From assembly GCA_964388615.1 (NCBI GenBank), contig CAYMBG010000118.1, forward strand, positions 1 through 7,050: DNA of 7,050 nucleotides, given 5' to 3'. The position numbers were made by a program, and so were the translations under genes. A model generated the notes under the pieces. That model did not search any database and was not told the origin of the DNA. It saw only the letters and a program-made list of their open reading frames with translations. Origin of the DNA: SLLW01 sp964388615. GTDB lineage: Bacteria; Bacteroidota; Rhodothermia; Balneolales; Natronogracilivirgulaceae. Shown one piece after another: positions 1 to 6,566 of the stretch (positions are counted from its first letter, which is position 1; each line of letters starts with the position of its first letter).

Positions 1-450
1 GTGAAAACCCAGTCGGGCGGCCTTTTGGAGATTGCTGCGGGTCGCCGGGGCTTTGTACATTTCGCCATCCATGGACGGGCAAATAAGGATTGGGCAGCGA
101 GCAGCAAGAATTGTTGCTGTCAGCATCGAGTCGGAAAAGCCATGTACGATGTTAGCCAATGTATTAGCCGTACACGGGACGACGGCGATCACATCCGCCC
201 ATTCCGCCCAATGGATGTGCTGAGTCCAGTTTTCACTAACGTCGTTACTGTTTTCGGGAAAAATTCTGACAGGAACGGAATGACGTGTCAGGGAAGCAAA
301 AGTATCTCGTCCGACAAAACGAGTAGCCGCCTCTGTCATGGTTACGCGTACATTCGCACCCGACTTTTGCAGGCTGCGAACCAGATGAACGGCTTTATAG
401 GCGGCAATGCCACCGGTGACTCCGATGACGATATTTTTGCCGCTGATCAT
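1..450 (-). CDS. coaBC: Bifunctional phosphopantothenoylcysteine decarboxylase/phosphopantothenate-cysteine ligase (CoaBC/Dfp), N-terminal part
   Basis: The visible 150 residues match the CoaC (decarboxylase) half of CoaBC, an FMN flavoprotein. CoaBC couples cysteine to 4'-phosphopantothenate and then decarboxylates the product to 4'-phosphopantetheine in coenzyme A synthesis. Seen: a nucleotide/FMN-binding start, IVIGVTGGIAAYK (residues 7-19); the HIHWAEWAD block (78-86), which fits the family HIxLxxWAD motif with His78 as the presumed catalytic histidine; VVPCTANTLANI (90-101); and PSMDGEMY (125-132), equivalent to the substrate-binding PxMNxxMW motif but with Asp in place of Asn. The gene runs off the left edge, so the CoaB ligase half, usual for a protein of about 400 residues, is not visible. 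The ATG at 448-450 lies 5 bp after the rpoZ stop, with no clear Shine-Dalgarno sequence, so translation coupled to rpoZ is plausible. The family is secure; whether the ligase domain is fused cannot be seen. A long rightward open frame over the same bases is a shadow. Confidence 0.93.
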   Translation of the reverse strand, partial: MISGKNIVIGVTGGIAAYKAVHLVRSLQKSGANVRVTMTEAATRFVGRDTFASLTRHSVPVRIFPENSNDVSENWTQHIHWAEWADVIAVVPCTANTLANIVHGFSDSMLTATILAARCPILICPSMDGEMYKAPATRSNLQKAARLGFH

Positions 451-455
451 GGGGA

Positions 456-758
456 TCAAATATTATCTTCTTCGTTTTCGGGCCCTCTGTAGTAAACCTT
501 TTCCTCCAGAAGTTCATCTATCGCCCGTTGCGTGGGATGATTGCGGGCCTCGTATTCCTTGGTGATGCGTTCTTGTTCCTCGTTGAAGGTATACTCCTCT
601 TCATCTTCGAAACCTTCAAAATATTTGAGCTTTTCATCAAGCTCCATTTTTTCCTGAGCAGCGATCTGACGTGCCCGCTTGGATAGTATTACAATGCCTT
701 CGTATACATTGCCTGTGGTATCCTGAATTTTTTCCAGATTGAGCGACTTGACTCCCAT
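456..758 (-). CDS. rpoZ: DNA-directed RNA polymerase omega subunit, Bacteroidetes/Rpb6-like type
   Basis: This 100-residue protein belongs to the omega/Rpb6 family, the small RNA polymerase subunit that binds beta' and helps assemble and stabilise the core enzyme. The core signature GNVYEGIVILSKRARQIA (residues 16-33) matches the conserved omega helix, in which the RA-Q-A residues contact beta'. A very acidic middle (EGFEDEEEYTFNEEQE, 48-63) leads to a C-terminal block, HPTQRAIDELLEEKVYYR (74-91), that resembles the extension in Bacteroidetes omega proteins and is absent from short proteobacterial omegas. The length is normal for that type. It sits 35 bp after gmk and 5 bp before coaBC. The order gmk-rpoZ-coaBC is widespread in bacteria, which supports the call. 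No Shine-Dalgarno sequence is evident before the ATG at 756-758. The call is confident despite low similarity to E. coli RpoZ. Confidence 0.92.
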   Translation of the reverse strand: MGVKSLNLEKIQDTTGNVYEGIVILSKRARQIAAQEKMELDEKLKYFEGFEDEEEYTFNEEQERITKEYEARNHPTQRAIDELLEEKVYYRGPENEEDNI

Positions 759-793
759 GGTAATTGCGATCGTTTGGTAAGGTAGAAAATTGA

Positions 794-1393
794 TTAACTC
801 ATAAAGGAGGAAACCCGTTCATGCAGTTGCCGATAACATTTTTCCAAATCATCGTTGATGATTACATAATCAAAATGATCGGCATATGTTAGTTCCATTC
901 TGGCCCGATCCAGACGCAATTGCAGAGTCGATTCGGTTTCCGTACCCCTGTTTTTGAGCCTTTCGATCAAAACTTCATCGGAAGGTGGCTTGATAAAAAC
1001 AGCAAGGGCATTGTCTCCGTATTGCGCCTTAACGTTTAAAGCTCCTTTAACTTCGATATCGAACAAGATAAAATAACCTTTATTTAATTCGTTTTCAACT
1101 TCGGATCGCAAGGTTCCATACCGTTTACCTCCATAAAACTCCTCCCACTCGAGGAAGTCGCCTTTGTTGATCGCAGAATCGAATTGTTCGGGACTCAGAA
1201 AATGGTAATCCTTCTTGTCGATTTCATGATCTCTGGGTGGTCGGGTGGTTGCCGAAACGGAAAATTTGAGGTTGGGAAAATCTTTGAGAAGTCTTTGGGC
1301 AAGTGTCGTTTTTCCGGCACCACTGGGCGCGACCAGAATGATGATTTTGCCTCTTGCGGCTTGGGATCTGGTGGCAGTTTGCTTTGAATTCAC
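794..1393 (-). CDS. gmk: Guanylate kinase
   Basis: Guanylate kinase catalyses ATP + GMP to ADP + GDP in the cytoplasm, an essential step in GTP and dGTP supply. Seen in the 199-residue protein: a P-loop, APSGAGKTT (22-30), in the same form as E. coli Gmk; the GMP-binding segment VSATTRPPRDHE (46-57) with Arg51 and Arg54 and Tyr63 further on; FLEWEEFYGGKRYGT (80-94), containing the Glu and Tyr that contact the guanine base and phosphate; DIEVKGA (112-118), a variant of DIDVQGA; lid arginines in IERLKNRG (143-150); and the terminal VIINDD (177-182). The length is typical. The start is a GTG at 1391-1393 that overlaps the yicC stop as GTGA. The first 15 residues (MNSKQTATRSQAARG) are a basic, nonconserved lead before the first strand, so a slightly later start cannot be excluded. 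Few alternatives exist, however, and the overlap fits translational coupling. It ends 35 bp before rpoZ. Confidence 0.95.
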   Translation of the reverse strand: MNSKQTATRSQAARGKIIILVAPSGAGKTTLAQRLLKDFPNLKFSVSATTRPPRDHEIDKKDYHFLSPEQFDSAINKGDFLEWEEFYGGKRYGTLRSEVENELNKGYFILFDIEVKGALNVKAQYGDNALAVFIKPPSDEVLIERLKNRGTETESTLQLRLDRARMELTYADHFDYVIINDDLEKCYRQLHERVSSFMS

Positions 1394-2271
1394 GCGATAT
1401 TTTGTATTTGTTCCCTGATGTTTTCAATAATCTCTTTCATGTCAACGACTTTTCGGGATATATCCGAATCATTTGCTTTTGAGCCGATGGTGTTGACTTC
1501 CCGGTGCATTTCCTGAAGGATGAAGTTCAATTTTTTACCTTGCGAGTAGTTTGTTTCGAGGCACTCTGTGAAAAAGGAGATATGGGAATCCATCCTGACC
1601 AGCTCCTCGGAAATATCCAACCGGTCTGAGATAAGAGCTATTTCCTGCTCCAGTCGCTCCGGATCAATGCGGTTGTCGTCTATTAGCTGATCAACACGCT
1701 CTTTAAGACGTCTGTGAGCTTCGGGCATGCGATTTTTTTCATTTGCTTGAACAGATTCGCAGTGTTCACGCAGCAATTGCATCCGCTCCTGCAAGTCATT
1801 TTGCAGATTACTTCCCTCCTGAAGGCGCATTTTTGTCAATTCATCAACGGCCGACTGAACTGCTTTTTTCAAAACATGAAAAAGCTTTTCACGTGTTTCA
1901 GGGTCATCCTCGGGAGGCTCAAAAAGTTCTTCGAATGCCAGTAAATGTTCCAGCTTAAGGGGTTCATGGATCCCGGCTTTTTGTCGAATTTTTTCCAGTA
2001 ACACAACTTTTTGGTCAAGCGCATCTTCCCGGATGTGACCGCTGCCGGGGTCGGTTGTTTGATGGTCGATATCGGCGTTCAGAGTGATTTTGCCGCGGTT
2101 AATTTTCTCCTGAACAATTTCTTTCAAAGGTTGCTCGTAGGAGTGCACGGCGGCCGGAAGTTTCATCGAAACTTCGCTGTACCGGTAATTTACCGATCGT
2201 ATTTCAACAACCGCCCGGATATTATCGGCCGTGTATTCGCCCCGCCCGTAGCCGGTCATGGATTCTAGCAT
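1390..2271 (-). CDS. yicC: YicC/YloC family endoribonuclease
   Basis: The 293-residue protein is a full-length YicC/YloC family member. E. coli YicC and B. subtilis YloC are reported as endoribonucleases, with YicC linked to small-RNA decay; the target here is unknown. Seen: the hallmark N-terminus MLESMTGYGRG (1-11); EIRSVNYRYSEVSMKLP (23-39), corresponding to the family EIRSxNxRxxxxxxxLP motif; a charged, helical middle (about 125-215) likely to form coiled coil; and the C-terminal DUF1732 domain (about 205-293) with EIALISDRLDISEELVR (210-226), KLNFILQEMHREVNTIGSK (247-265) and the end VVDMKEIIENIREQIQNI. The ATG at 2269-2271 was chosen because it places MTGYGR at its usual position; the ATG at 2257-2259 (MTGYGRG) is a less likely alternative. 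Pairing with gmk directly downstream is common in bacteria and the genes overlap by 4 bp. Only 33 bp upstream are sequenced before the N run. A frame that seems to continue upstream through the gap into glmM is an artefact. Confidence 0.94.
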   Translation of the reverse strand: MLESMTGYGRGEYTADNIRAVVEIRSVNYRYSEVSMKLPAAVHSYEQPLKEIVQEKINRGKITLNADIDHQTTDPGSGHIREDALDQKVVLLEKIRQKAGIHEPLKLEHLLAFEELFEPPEDDPETREKLFHVLKKAVQSAVDELTKMRLQEGSNLQNDLQERMQLLREHCESVQANEKNRMPEAHRRLKERVDQLIDDNRIDPERLEQEIALISDRLDISEELVRMDSHISFFTECLETNYSQGKKLNFILQEMHREVNTIGSKANDSDISRKVVDMKEIIENIREQIQNIA

Positions 2272-2304
2272 AGTAGTCTGATTGTAAGTCGTCGTTTTAT
2301 CTGG

Positions 2305-2404
2305 NNNNNNNNNNNNNNNNNNNNNNNNNNNNNNNNNNNNNNNNNNNNNNNNNNNNNNNNNNNNNNNNNNNNNNNNNNNNNNNNNNNNNNNNNNNNNNNN
2401 NNNN
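2305..2404. other. Assembly gap of exactly 100 N between yicC and glmM
   Basis: This is a run of 100 undetermined bases, the conventional placeholder for a gap of unknown length. It removes the 3' end of glmM and any yicC promoter or leader. The glmM frame is open up to the gap edge and stops right after the NTEPII phosphate-binding motif. Family members usually continue roughly 35-45 residues beyond that motif, so the real gap probably exceeds 100 bp. Whether other genes lie in it cannot be known from this sequence. Confidence 0.97.
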
Positions 2405-3675
2405 CGTATGATGGGTTCGGTATTGGATTTTCGCAAGTGAACCCAACCCTCATCGAAGTCGATTTTCACACCGTCTACGGTATTTATGCGTTCTCCATCA
2501 TAAGCACGAGTAATAGAGGCGAGTACCGAATCGGCGTCCAATTCATCAAGTTTTAGTTTTGTTTTGGTGATCACATAGTCCGGCATTGTGGAACGAATTT
2601 GTGATATGGCCATTTTTTCTTCCGCCATAAATTGCAGGATCATAGCAATGCCCACAAGAGCATCGCGTCCGTAGTGCAGATCGGGATTGATGACACCTCC
2701 GTTACCTTCTCCTCCGATAATAGCCTCTACACGTTGCATTTCCTTGACTACATTGATTTCTCCGACAGCGGATCTGTAACATGTTTGCCGGTATTTGGCG
2801 GCAATGTCATCGGTAACCCTGGAAGAGGAGAGGTTGGTTGCCACCGGACCTGCTTTGCGTTTCAGCATAAACTCAAATGCGATGCCCTGTGTATACTCCT
2901 CACCAAGCAAGTCGCCGTTTTCATCAACAACAGCAAGGCGATCGGCATCAGGGTCGGTGACAAAACCGATATCACTGTCAGTTTGGGTGACCAGCTCGCA
3001 AATTTCACCCAGGTGTTCAGGAAGCGGCTCCGGATTATGAGGGAAATAACCGTTTGCCGTGCAGTGTAAGGTGTGGACCGTACGAACGCCCAGCTTTTCC
3101 AGAAGCCTGGGAATGGCCTCTGATCCGGCACCGTTGACAGCATCTACGGCGACCGTAAAATCTGTTTTGGAGATTAGTTTCTGGTCGATATATGGTAATT
3201 CCAGGATGGCGTCAATGTGTGATTCAATAGCCTTCTCGTCTTTTGTTACTTCTCCGATTTCCTGGTAACCGGTGTAGATGATTTGGTGCCTGCGGGCAAT
3301 TTCTATCACTTGTTCACCTTGTTCACTGTCAAGGAATTCACTTTTGTGATTAAGCAACTTCAAAGCATTCCACTCAGCCGGATTGTGACTGGCCGATATG
3401 ATAATGCCTCCTTTTGCCTTATGCTGCAGAACCGACATGGCGACAGTTGGGGTTGGTGCAATCCCAAGGTTGACAACATCGCAACCGGTAGCTTGCAAAG
3501 CAGCGGTGACAACACGCTCACACAATTCCCCGGTAACGCGACTGTCACGTCCGATAACAACAGTGCCGCCTGCAAGCCAGGTGCCAAATGATGCCGCGTA
3601 GAGAGTCAGGTTCTGTGGTGTAAGGTCGGTACCGAAAATACCACGGATACCGGATATAGAAACCATTAGGGACAT
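2405..3675 (-). CDS. glmM: Phosphoglucosamine mutase (alpha-D-phosphohexomutase family), C-terminus lost in gap
   Basis: GlmM interconverts glucosamine-6-phosphate and glucosamine-1-phosphate, feeding UDP-GlcNAc for peptidoglycan and other envelope sugars. The 423 visible residues contain all four active-site loops of the phosphohexomutase superfamily: the phosphoserine loop SASHNP (94-99, Ser96 the presumed phosphorylated residue), the metal-binding loop DPDADR (241-246, Asp241/243/245), the sugar-specificity loop GGEGNGG (321-327), and the phosphate-binding loop RKSNTEP (415-421). The N-terminus MSLMVSISGIRGIFG is typical of Bacteroidetes members annotated as GlmM. The loop forms resemble archaeal-type GlmM more than E. 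coli GlmM (DGDGDR). Phosphomannomutase or phosphoglucomutase activity is a real alternative, since specificity is hard to read from motifs. The start is taken at the ATG at 3673-3675; the ATG at 3664-3666 is possible. No Shine-Dalgarno sequence is visible. The last 35-45 or so residues fall in the 100-N gap, so this is an assembly truncation and not a pseudogene. Confidence 0.88.
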
Positions 3676-3874
3676 ATAGCATTCAATTGATGGGTTTAAA
3701 AAANNNNNNNNNNNNNNNNNNNNNNNNNNNNNNNNNNNNNNNNNNNNNNNNNNNNNNNNNNNNNNNNNNNNNNNNNNNNNNNNNNNNNNNNNNNNNNNNN
3801 NNNTGAATTTTATAAATTTATTGCTTGGGATGCAATCAATCACTACTACTGCCTTAAACAAGTAACATAATCAT
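3676..3874. other. Divergent intergenic region between glmM and sdhC, mostly an assembly gap (100 N at 3704-3803)
   Basis: Only 28 bp next to glmM and 71 bp next to sdhC are sequenced; positions 3704-3803 are 100 N. Promoters for both the leftward glmM arm and the rightward sdh operon are expected here, but most of the sequence that could show them is missing. The sdhC-side remnant starts AT-rich (TTTTATAAATTTATTG, 3808-3823). TAAATTTA at 3813-3820 resembles the Bacteroidetes -7 element TAnnTTTG at 7 of its 8 defined positions or fewer, but the matching -33 element would fall inside the gap. A 5-bp inverted repeat, ATTGC/GCAAT (3820-3824 and 3832-3836), has no T tract. I make no firm promoter call. 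Confidence 0.9.
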
Positions 3875-4555
3875 ATGTCGAAAGCAGCTACCTTCTTGAA
3901 CTCACAAGTGGGACGAAAAATAGCAACAGGGATTACAGGGATTGGCCTGGTTCTGTTCATTATCGTCCACTTGATCGGCAATCTGACGTATTTCGCGGGT
4001 GCCGATGCTATCAATACTTATTCATACACCTTACACCAGATGGGCCCGCTGTTATGGGTCGTACGTCTTGGGTTGCTGGCCTTCTTTCTGTATCACGCCT
4101 GGCTGGGGTTGTCCATCTGGCTTGAGCGACGCCGTGCCCGGCCGGAGGGTTACAAGGTACACGCTTCACGTGGTGAGCCAAGTCGCCAGAATTGGAGTTC
4201 GCGCTCCATGATTATTACCGGTGTATTATTACTCCTTTTTGTAATCACGCACTTGAATACATTTGCATTTCACGATTTCAGTACCGCTGTTGTAAACGGC
4301 GTTGAGATGCATAATGTGCATGAGCGGTTGACCGAGGTTTTTTCACAGCCGGGATACACGGTTTACTATGTGATCATTATGGTACTTTTGGGTATGCATT
4401 TGCGACACGGAGTCTGGAGTGCTTTTCAGTCATTGGGCTGGATGTCTCGCAGAACCAATCCCATAATCTATAGTATCGCGTTTGTTTTGGCACTGATAAT
4501 CGCTATTGGATTTATCGGTCTGCCAATCAGCATTTATATTGGACAGAATTTTTAG
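3875..4555 (+). CDS. sdhC: Succinate dehydrogenase cytochrome b558 subunit (di-heme membrane anchor)
   Basis: This is the membrane anchor of succinate:quinone oxidoreductase (complex II). It binds heme b and passes electrons between the iron-sulfur subunit and the quinone pool. The 226-residue protein has five hydrophobic segments, at about 17-38, 58-82, 112-132, 160-182 and 198-222, as expected for the single-chain, B-type (B. subtilis/Wolinella-like) anchor rather than the paired SdhC/SdhD of E. coli. Histidines in the membrane segments lie where the four heme ligands of B-type anchors are expected: His32 (IVHLIGN), His74 (YHAWLG), His126 (ITHLNTF) and His174 or His177 (GMHLRHG). This implies two b hemes. 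The start MSKAATFLNSQVGRK is typical of the family. The ATG at 3875 has no clear Shine-Dalgarno sequence. No sdhD follows; sdhA starts 30 bp later. A menaquinone partner is inferred from lineage, not seen. Confidence 0.95.
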   Translation: MSKAATFLNSQVGRKIATGITGIGLVLFIIVHLIGNLTYFAGADAINTYSYTLHQMGPLLWVVRLGLLAFFLYHAWLGLSIWLERRRARPEGYKVHASRGEPSRQNWSSRSMIITGVLLLLFVITHLNTFAFHDFSTAVVNGVEMHNVHERLTEVFSQPGYTVYYVIIMVLLGMHLRHGVWSAFQSLGWMSRRTNPIIYSIAFVLALIIAIGFIGLPISIYIGQNF

Positions 4556-4572
4556 AAGAGACTGGTTTAACC

Positions 4573-4576
4573 GGAG
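4573..4576 (+). promoter_or_regulatory. Ribosome binding site of sdhA
   Basis: GGAG lies 9 nt before the ATG at 4586. It is a moderate Shine-Dalgarno match and supports that start, 30 bp after the sdhC stop. It overlaps the right end of an imperfect palindrome (CTGGTTTAACCGG, 4562-4574) that is probably incidental. Confidence 0.5.
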
Positions 4577-4585
4577 TTATCTATT

Positions 4586-6520
4586 ATGACAGCAAAAAAT
4601 AACGGAATATTGGAAACGAAAGTCCCGGAAGGCAACTTACAGGACAAGTGGGATAATCACATCAACAAACTCAGGCTTGTAAATCCTGCCAACAAGCGAA
4701 AGTTCACCGTCCTGGTTGTAGGTACCGGACTTGCCGGAGCTTCAGCGGCTGCTTCTCTTGCTGAACTGGGATACAATGTAAAGGTGTTTTGCATCCAGGA
4801 CTCTGCCAGGCGGGCGCACAGTATCGCCGCGCAGGGAGGAATTAATGCCGCCAAAAATTATCCTAACGATGGAGACTCTATCTGGCGCTTGTTTCACGAT
4901 ACGATCAAGGGCGGAGATTACCGTTCACGTGAAGCCAGTGTTTATCGACTGGCCCAGGTAAGTAATGACATCATTGACCAGTGCGTGGCACAGGGAGTGC
5001 CATTTGCCCGTGAGTATGGCGGATTACTGGATAACAGGTCCTTTGGAGGAGCTCAGGTTAGCCGTACTTTCTACGCGCGAGGTCAGACCGGTCAGCAGTT
5101 GCTGCTGGGAGCCTATTCGGCGATGATGCGCCAGGTAAATACAGGAAAGGTCCAAATGTATTCCCGTCGCGAAATGCTGGATCTTGTAAAAGTGGATGGT
5201 AAGGCCCGTGGTATTGTAGCTCGAAACCTTACGACCGGCGAGATTGAGCGGTATGCCGGAGATGCGGTTTTGATGTGCACCGGTGGTTACGGAAATGTCT
5301 ATTATCTGTCAACCAATGCGAAAAACTCTAATGCCACGGCGATCTGGCGCTGTTACAAACGTGGAGCGCAGTTCGGAAACCCGAGTTTTACTCAAATTCA
5401 TCCGACTTGTATTCCGGTGTCGGGGAAATATCAGTCCAAGCTGACCCTCATGAGTGAAAGTTTGCGAAATGATGGCCGTGTTTGGGTTTCCAAGAAAGAA
5501 AATGATAAGCGACATCCGGGTGATATTCCCGAAGATGAGAGGGATTACTTCCTGGAGCGCCGTTACCCGAGCTTCGGAAACCTGGTTCCACGAGACGTTG
5601 CTTCCCGTAATGCCAAATATGTCTGCGATGAAGGCAGAGGCGTAGGTAAAACCGGACTGGCGGTCTACCTGGACTTCCAGGACGCCATTCAGACCTATGG
5701 GAAAGATACTATTAAGGCCAAGTATGGCAATTTGTTCGCCATGTATGAAAAAATAACCGGGGAGAACCCCTATGAGGTGCCGATGCGCATCTTCCCTGCG
5801 GTACACTTTACCATGGGCGGATTATGGGTGGATTATAACCTGTCCTCCACGGTGCCGGGACTCTATGTGCTTGGTGAGGCGAATTTTGCGGATCACGGAG
5901 GCAACCGACTTGGAGCCAGTGCATTGATGCAGGGATTAGCTGACGGCTACTACGTCATCCCCAACACGCTGAGTGATTACCTGGCCGAAAATCTCCATGC
6001 CGGGATAGTTTCTACCGACCATGAGGCTTTTGATGAGGTCGAAAAAGAGACCATGGAACGCATCAATAAGTTGCTGAATGTTAACGGAAGTAAGACCGTG
6101 CTCGATTTTCATCGTGAACTGGGTGAATTGATGTGGGATAACGTCGGTATGTCCCGGAATAAAGAAAATCTGGAGAAAGCGATAACCAAGATTGCAGAAC
6201 TGCGCGAAGAGTTCTGGAAAGATGTAAACATTCCCGGTGAAAACAACACATACAACAAGTATCTGGAATATGCGCTGCGTGTAGCTGATTTCATGGAACT
6301 CGGTGAGTTAATGGCACGTGATGCTCTGGATCGCGAGGAATCCTGTGGAGGTCATTTCCGAGAGGAGCACCAGACGGACGATGGGGAAGCGGTGCGTGAT
6401 GATGAAAATTTCAGTCACGTTTCCAGCTGGGAGTTCAAAGGCGAAGATTCGGATCCCGTGAAGCACAAAGAGGAACTGGAGTTCGAATTTGTGACCCCGA
6501 CTCAGCGAAGCTATAAGTAA
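4586..6520 (+). CDS. sdhA: Succinate dehydrogenase/fumarate reductase flavoprotein subunit
   Basis: This is the catalytic subunit of complex II, which oxidises succinate to fumarate on a covalently bound FAD at the cytoplasmic face of the membrane. The 644-residue protein shows, in order: the FAD dinucleotide fold VLVVGTGLAGASAAASLAE (42-60); RRAHSIAAQGGINAA (75-89), with His78 as the presumed covalent FAD ligand; RTFYARGQTGQQLL (160-173); QIHPTCIP (270-277), with His272 near the active site; VPRDVASR (334-341), with Arg336 the likely proton-transfer arginine; AVHFTMGGL (405-413), with the substrate-binding His407; and GEANFADHGGNRLG (430-443), the second FAD contact. The C-terminal CGGHFREE and WEFKGE segments and the RSYK end resemble Bacteroidetes and other B-type SdhA proteins, which run to about 640 residues. 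All key residues are present. Direction (succinate oxidation or fumarate reduction) cannot be decided by sequence. It lies between sdhC (30 bp) and sdhB (46 bp), surely in one operon. Confidence 0.98.
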   Translation: MTAKNNGILETKVPEGNLQDKWDNHINKLRLVNPANKRKFTVLVVGTGLAGASAAASLAELGYNVKVFCIQDSARRAHSIAAQGGINAAKNYPNDGDSIWRLFHDTIKGGDYRSREASVYRLAQVSNDIIDQCVAQGVPFAREYGGLLDNRSFGGAQVSRTFYARGQTGQQLLLGAYSAMMRQVNTGKVQMYSRREMLDLVKVDGKARGIVARNLTTGEIERYAGDAVLMCTGGYGNVYYLSTNAKNSNATAIWRCYKRGAQFGNPSFTQIHPTCIPVSGKYQSKLTLMSESLRNDGRVWVSKKENDKRHPGDIPEDERDYFLERRYPSFGNLVPRDVASRNAKYVCDEGRGVGKTGLAVYLDFQDAIQTYGKDTIKAKYGNLFAMYEKITGENPYEVPMRIFPAVHFTMGGLWVDYNLSSTVPGLYVLGEANFADHGGNRLGASALMQGLADGYYVIPNTLSDYLAENLHAGIVSTDHEAFDEVEKETMERINKLLNVNGSKTVLDFHRELGELMWDNVGMSRNKENLEKAITKIAELREEFWKDVNIPGENNTYNKYLEYALRVADFMELGELMARDALDREESCGGHFREEHQTDDGEAVRDDENFSHVSSWEFKGEDSDPVKHKEELEFEFVTPTQRSYK

Positions 6521-6553
6521 CCATCCCAAGGAAAATTTTCAAACCAAGCATTC

Positions 6554-6557
6554 GAGG
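6554..6557 (+). promoter_or_regulatory. Ribosome binding site of sdhB
   Basis: GAGG, within GAGGAAAAG, lies 9 nt before the ATG at 6567. It is a purine-rich Shine-Dalgarno match and favours this start over the in-frame ATG at 6582. Confidence 0.5.
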
Positions 6558-6566
6558 AAAAGTATA

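Noticed and set aside
1..492. Long open frame on the plus strand (163 codons)
   Set aside because: It is a shadow of coaBC on the opposite strand; the minus-strand frame has clear CoaC motifs, while the plus-strand product has none.
3813..3820. TAAATTTA, a possible Bacteroidetes -7 promoter element for sdhC
   Set aside because: It is a partial match in AT-rich sequence, and the -33 element that would support it would lie in the N gap.
3820..3836. Inverted repeat ATTGC-7 nt-GCAAT upstream of sdhC
   Set aside because: The stem is only 5 bp, with no T tract and no second copy; expected by chance.
4562..4574. Imperfect palindrome CTGGTTTAACCGG just before the sdhA ribosome binding site
   Set aside because: One position is mismatched and only a 4-bp hairpin with a G-T pair could form; too weak to call an operator or attenuator.
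5309..5806. 165-codon antisense open frame inside sdhA
   Set aside because: It has no recognisable domain and lies wholly within a highly conserved sdhA coding region; a codon-bias shadow.
6531..6540. Perfect 10-bp palindrome GAAAATTTTC between sdhA and sdhB
   Set aside because: It is A/T-rich and self-complementary without a loop, so it is not a terminator; a single copy in a short operon spacer is likely chance.
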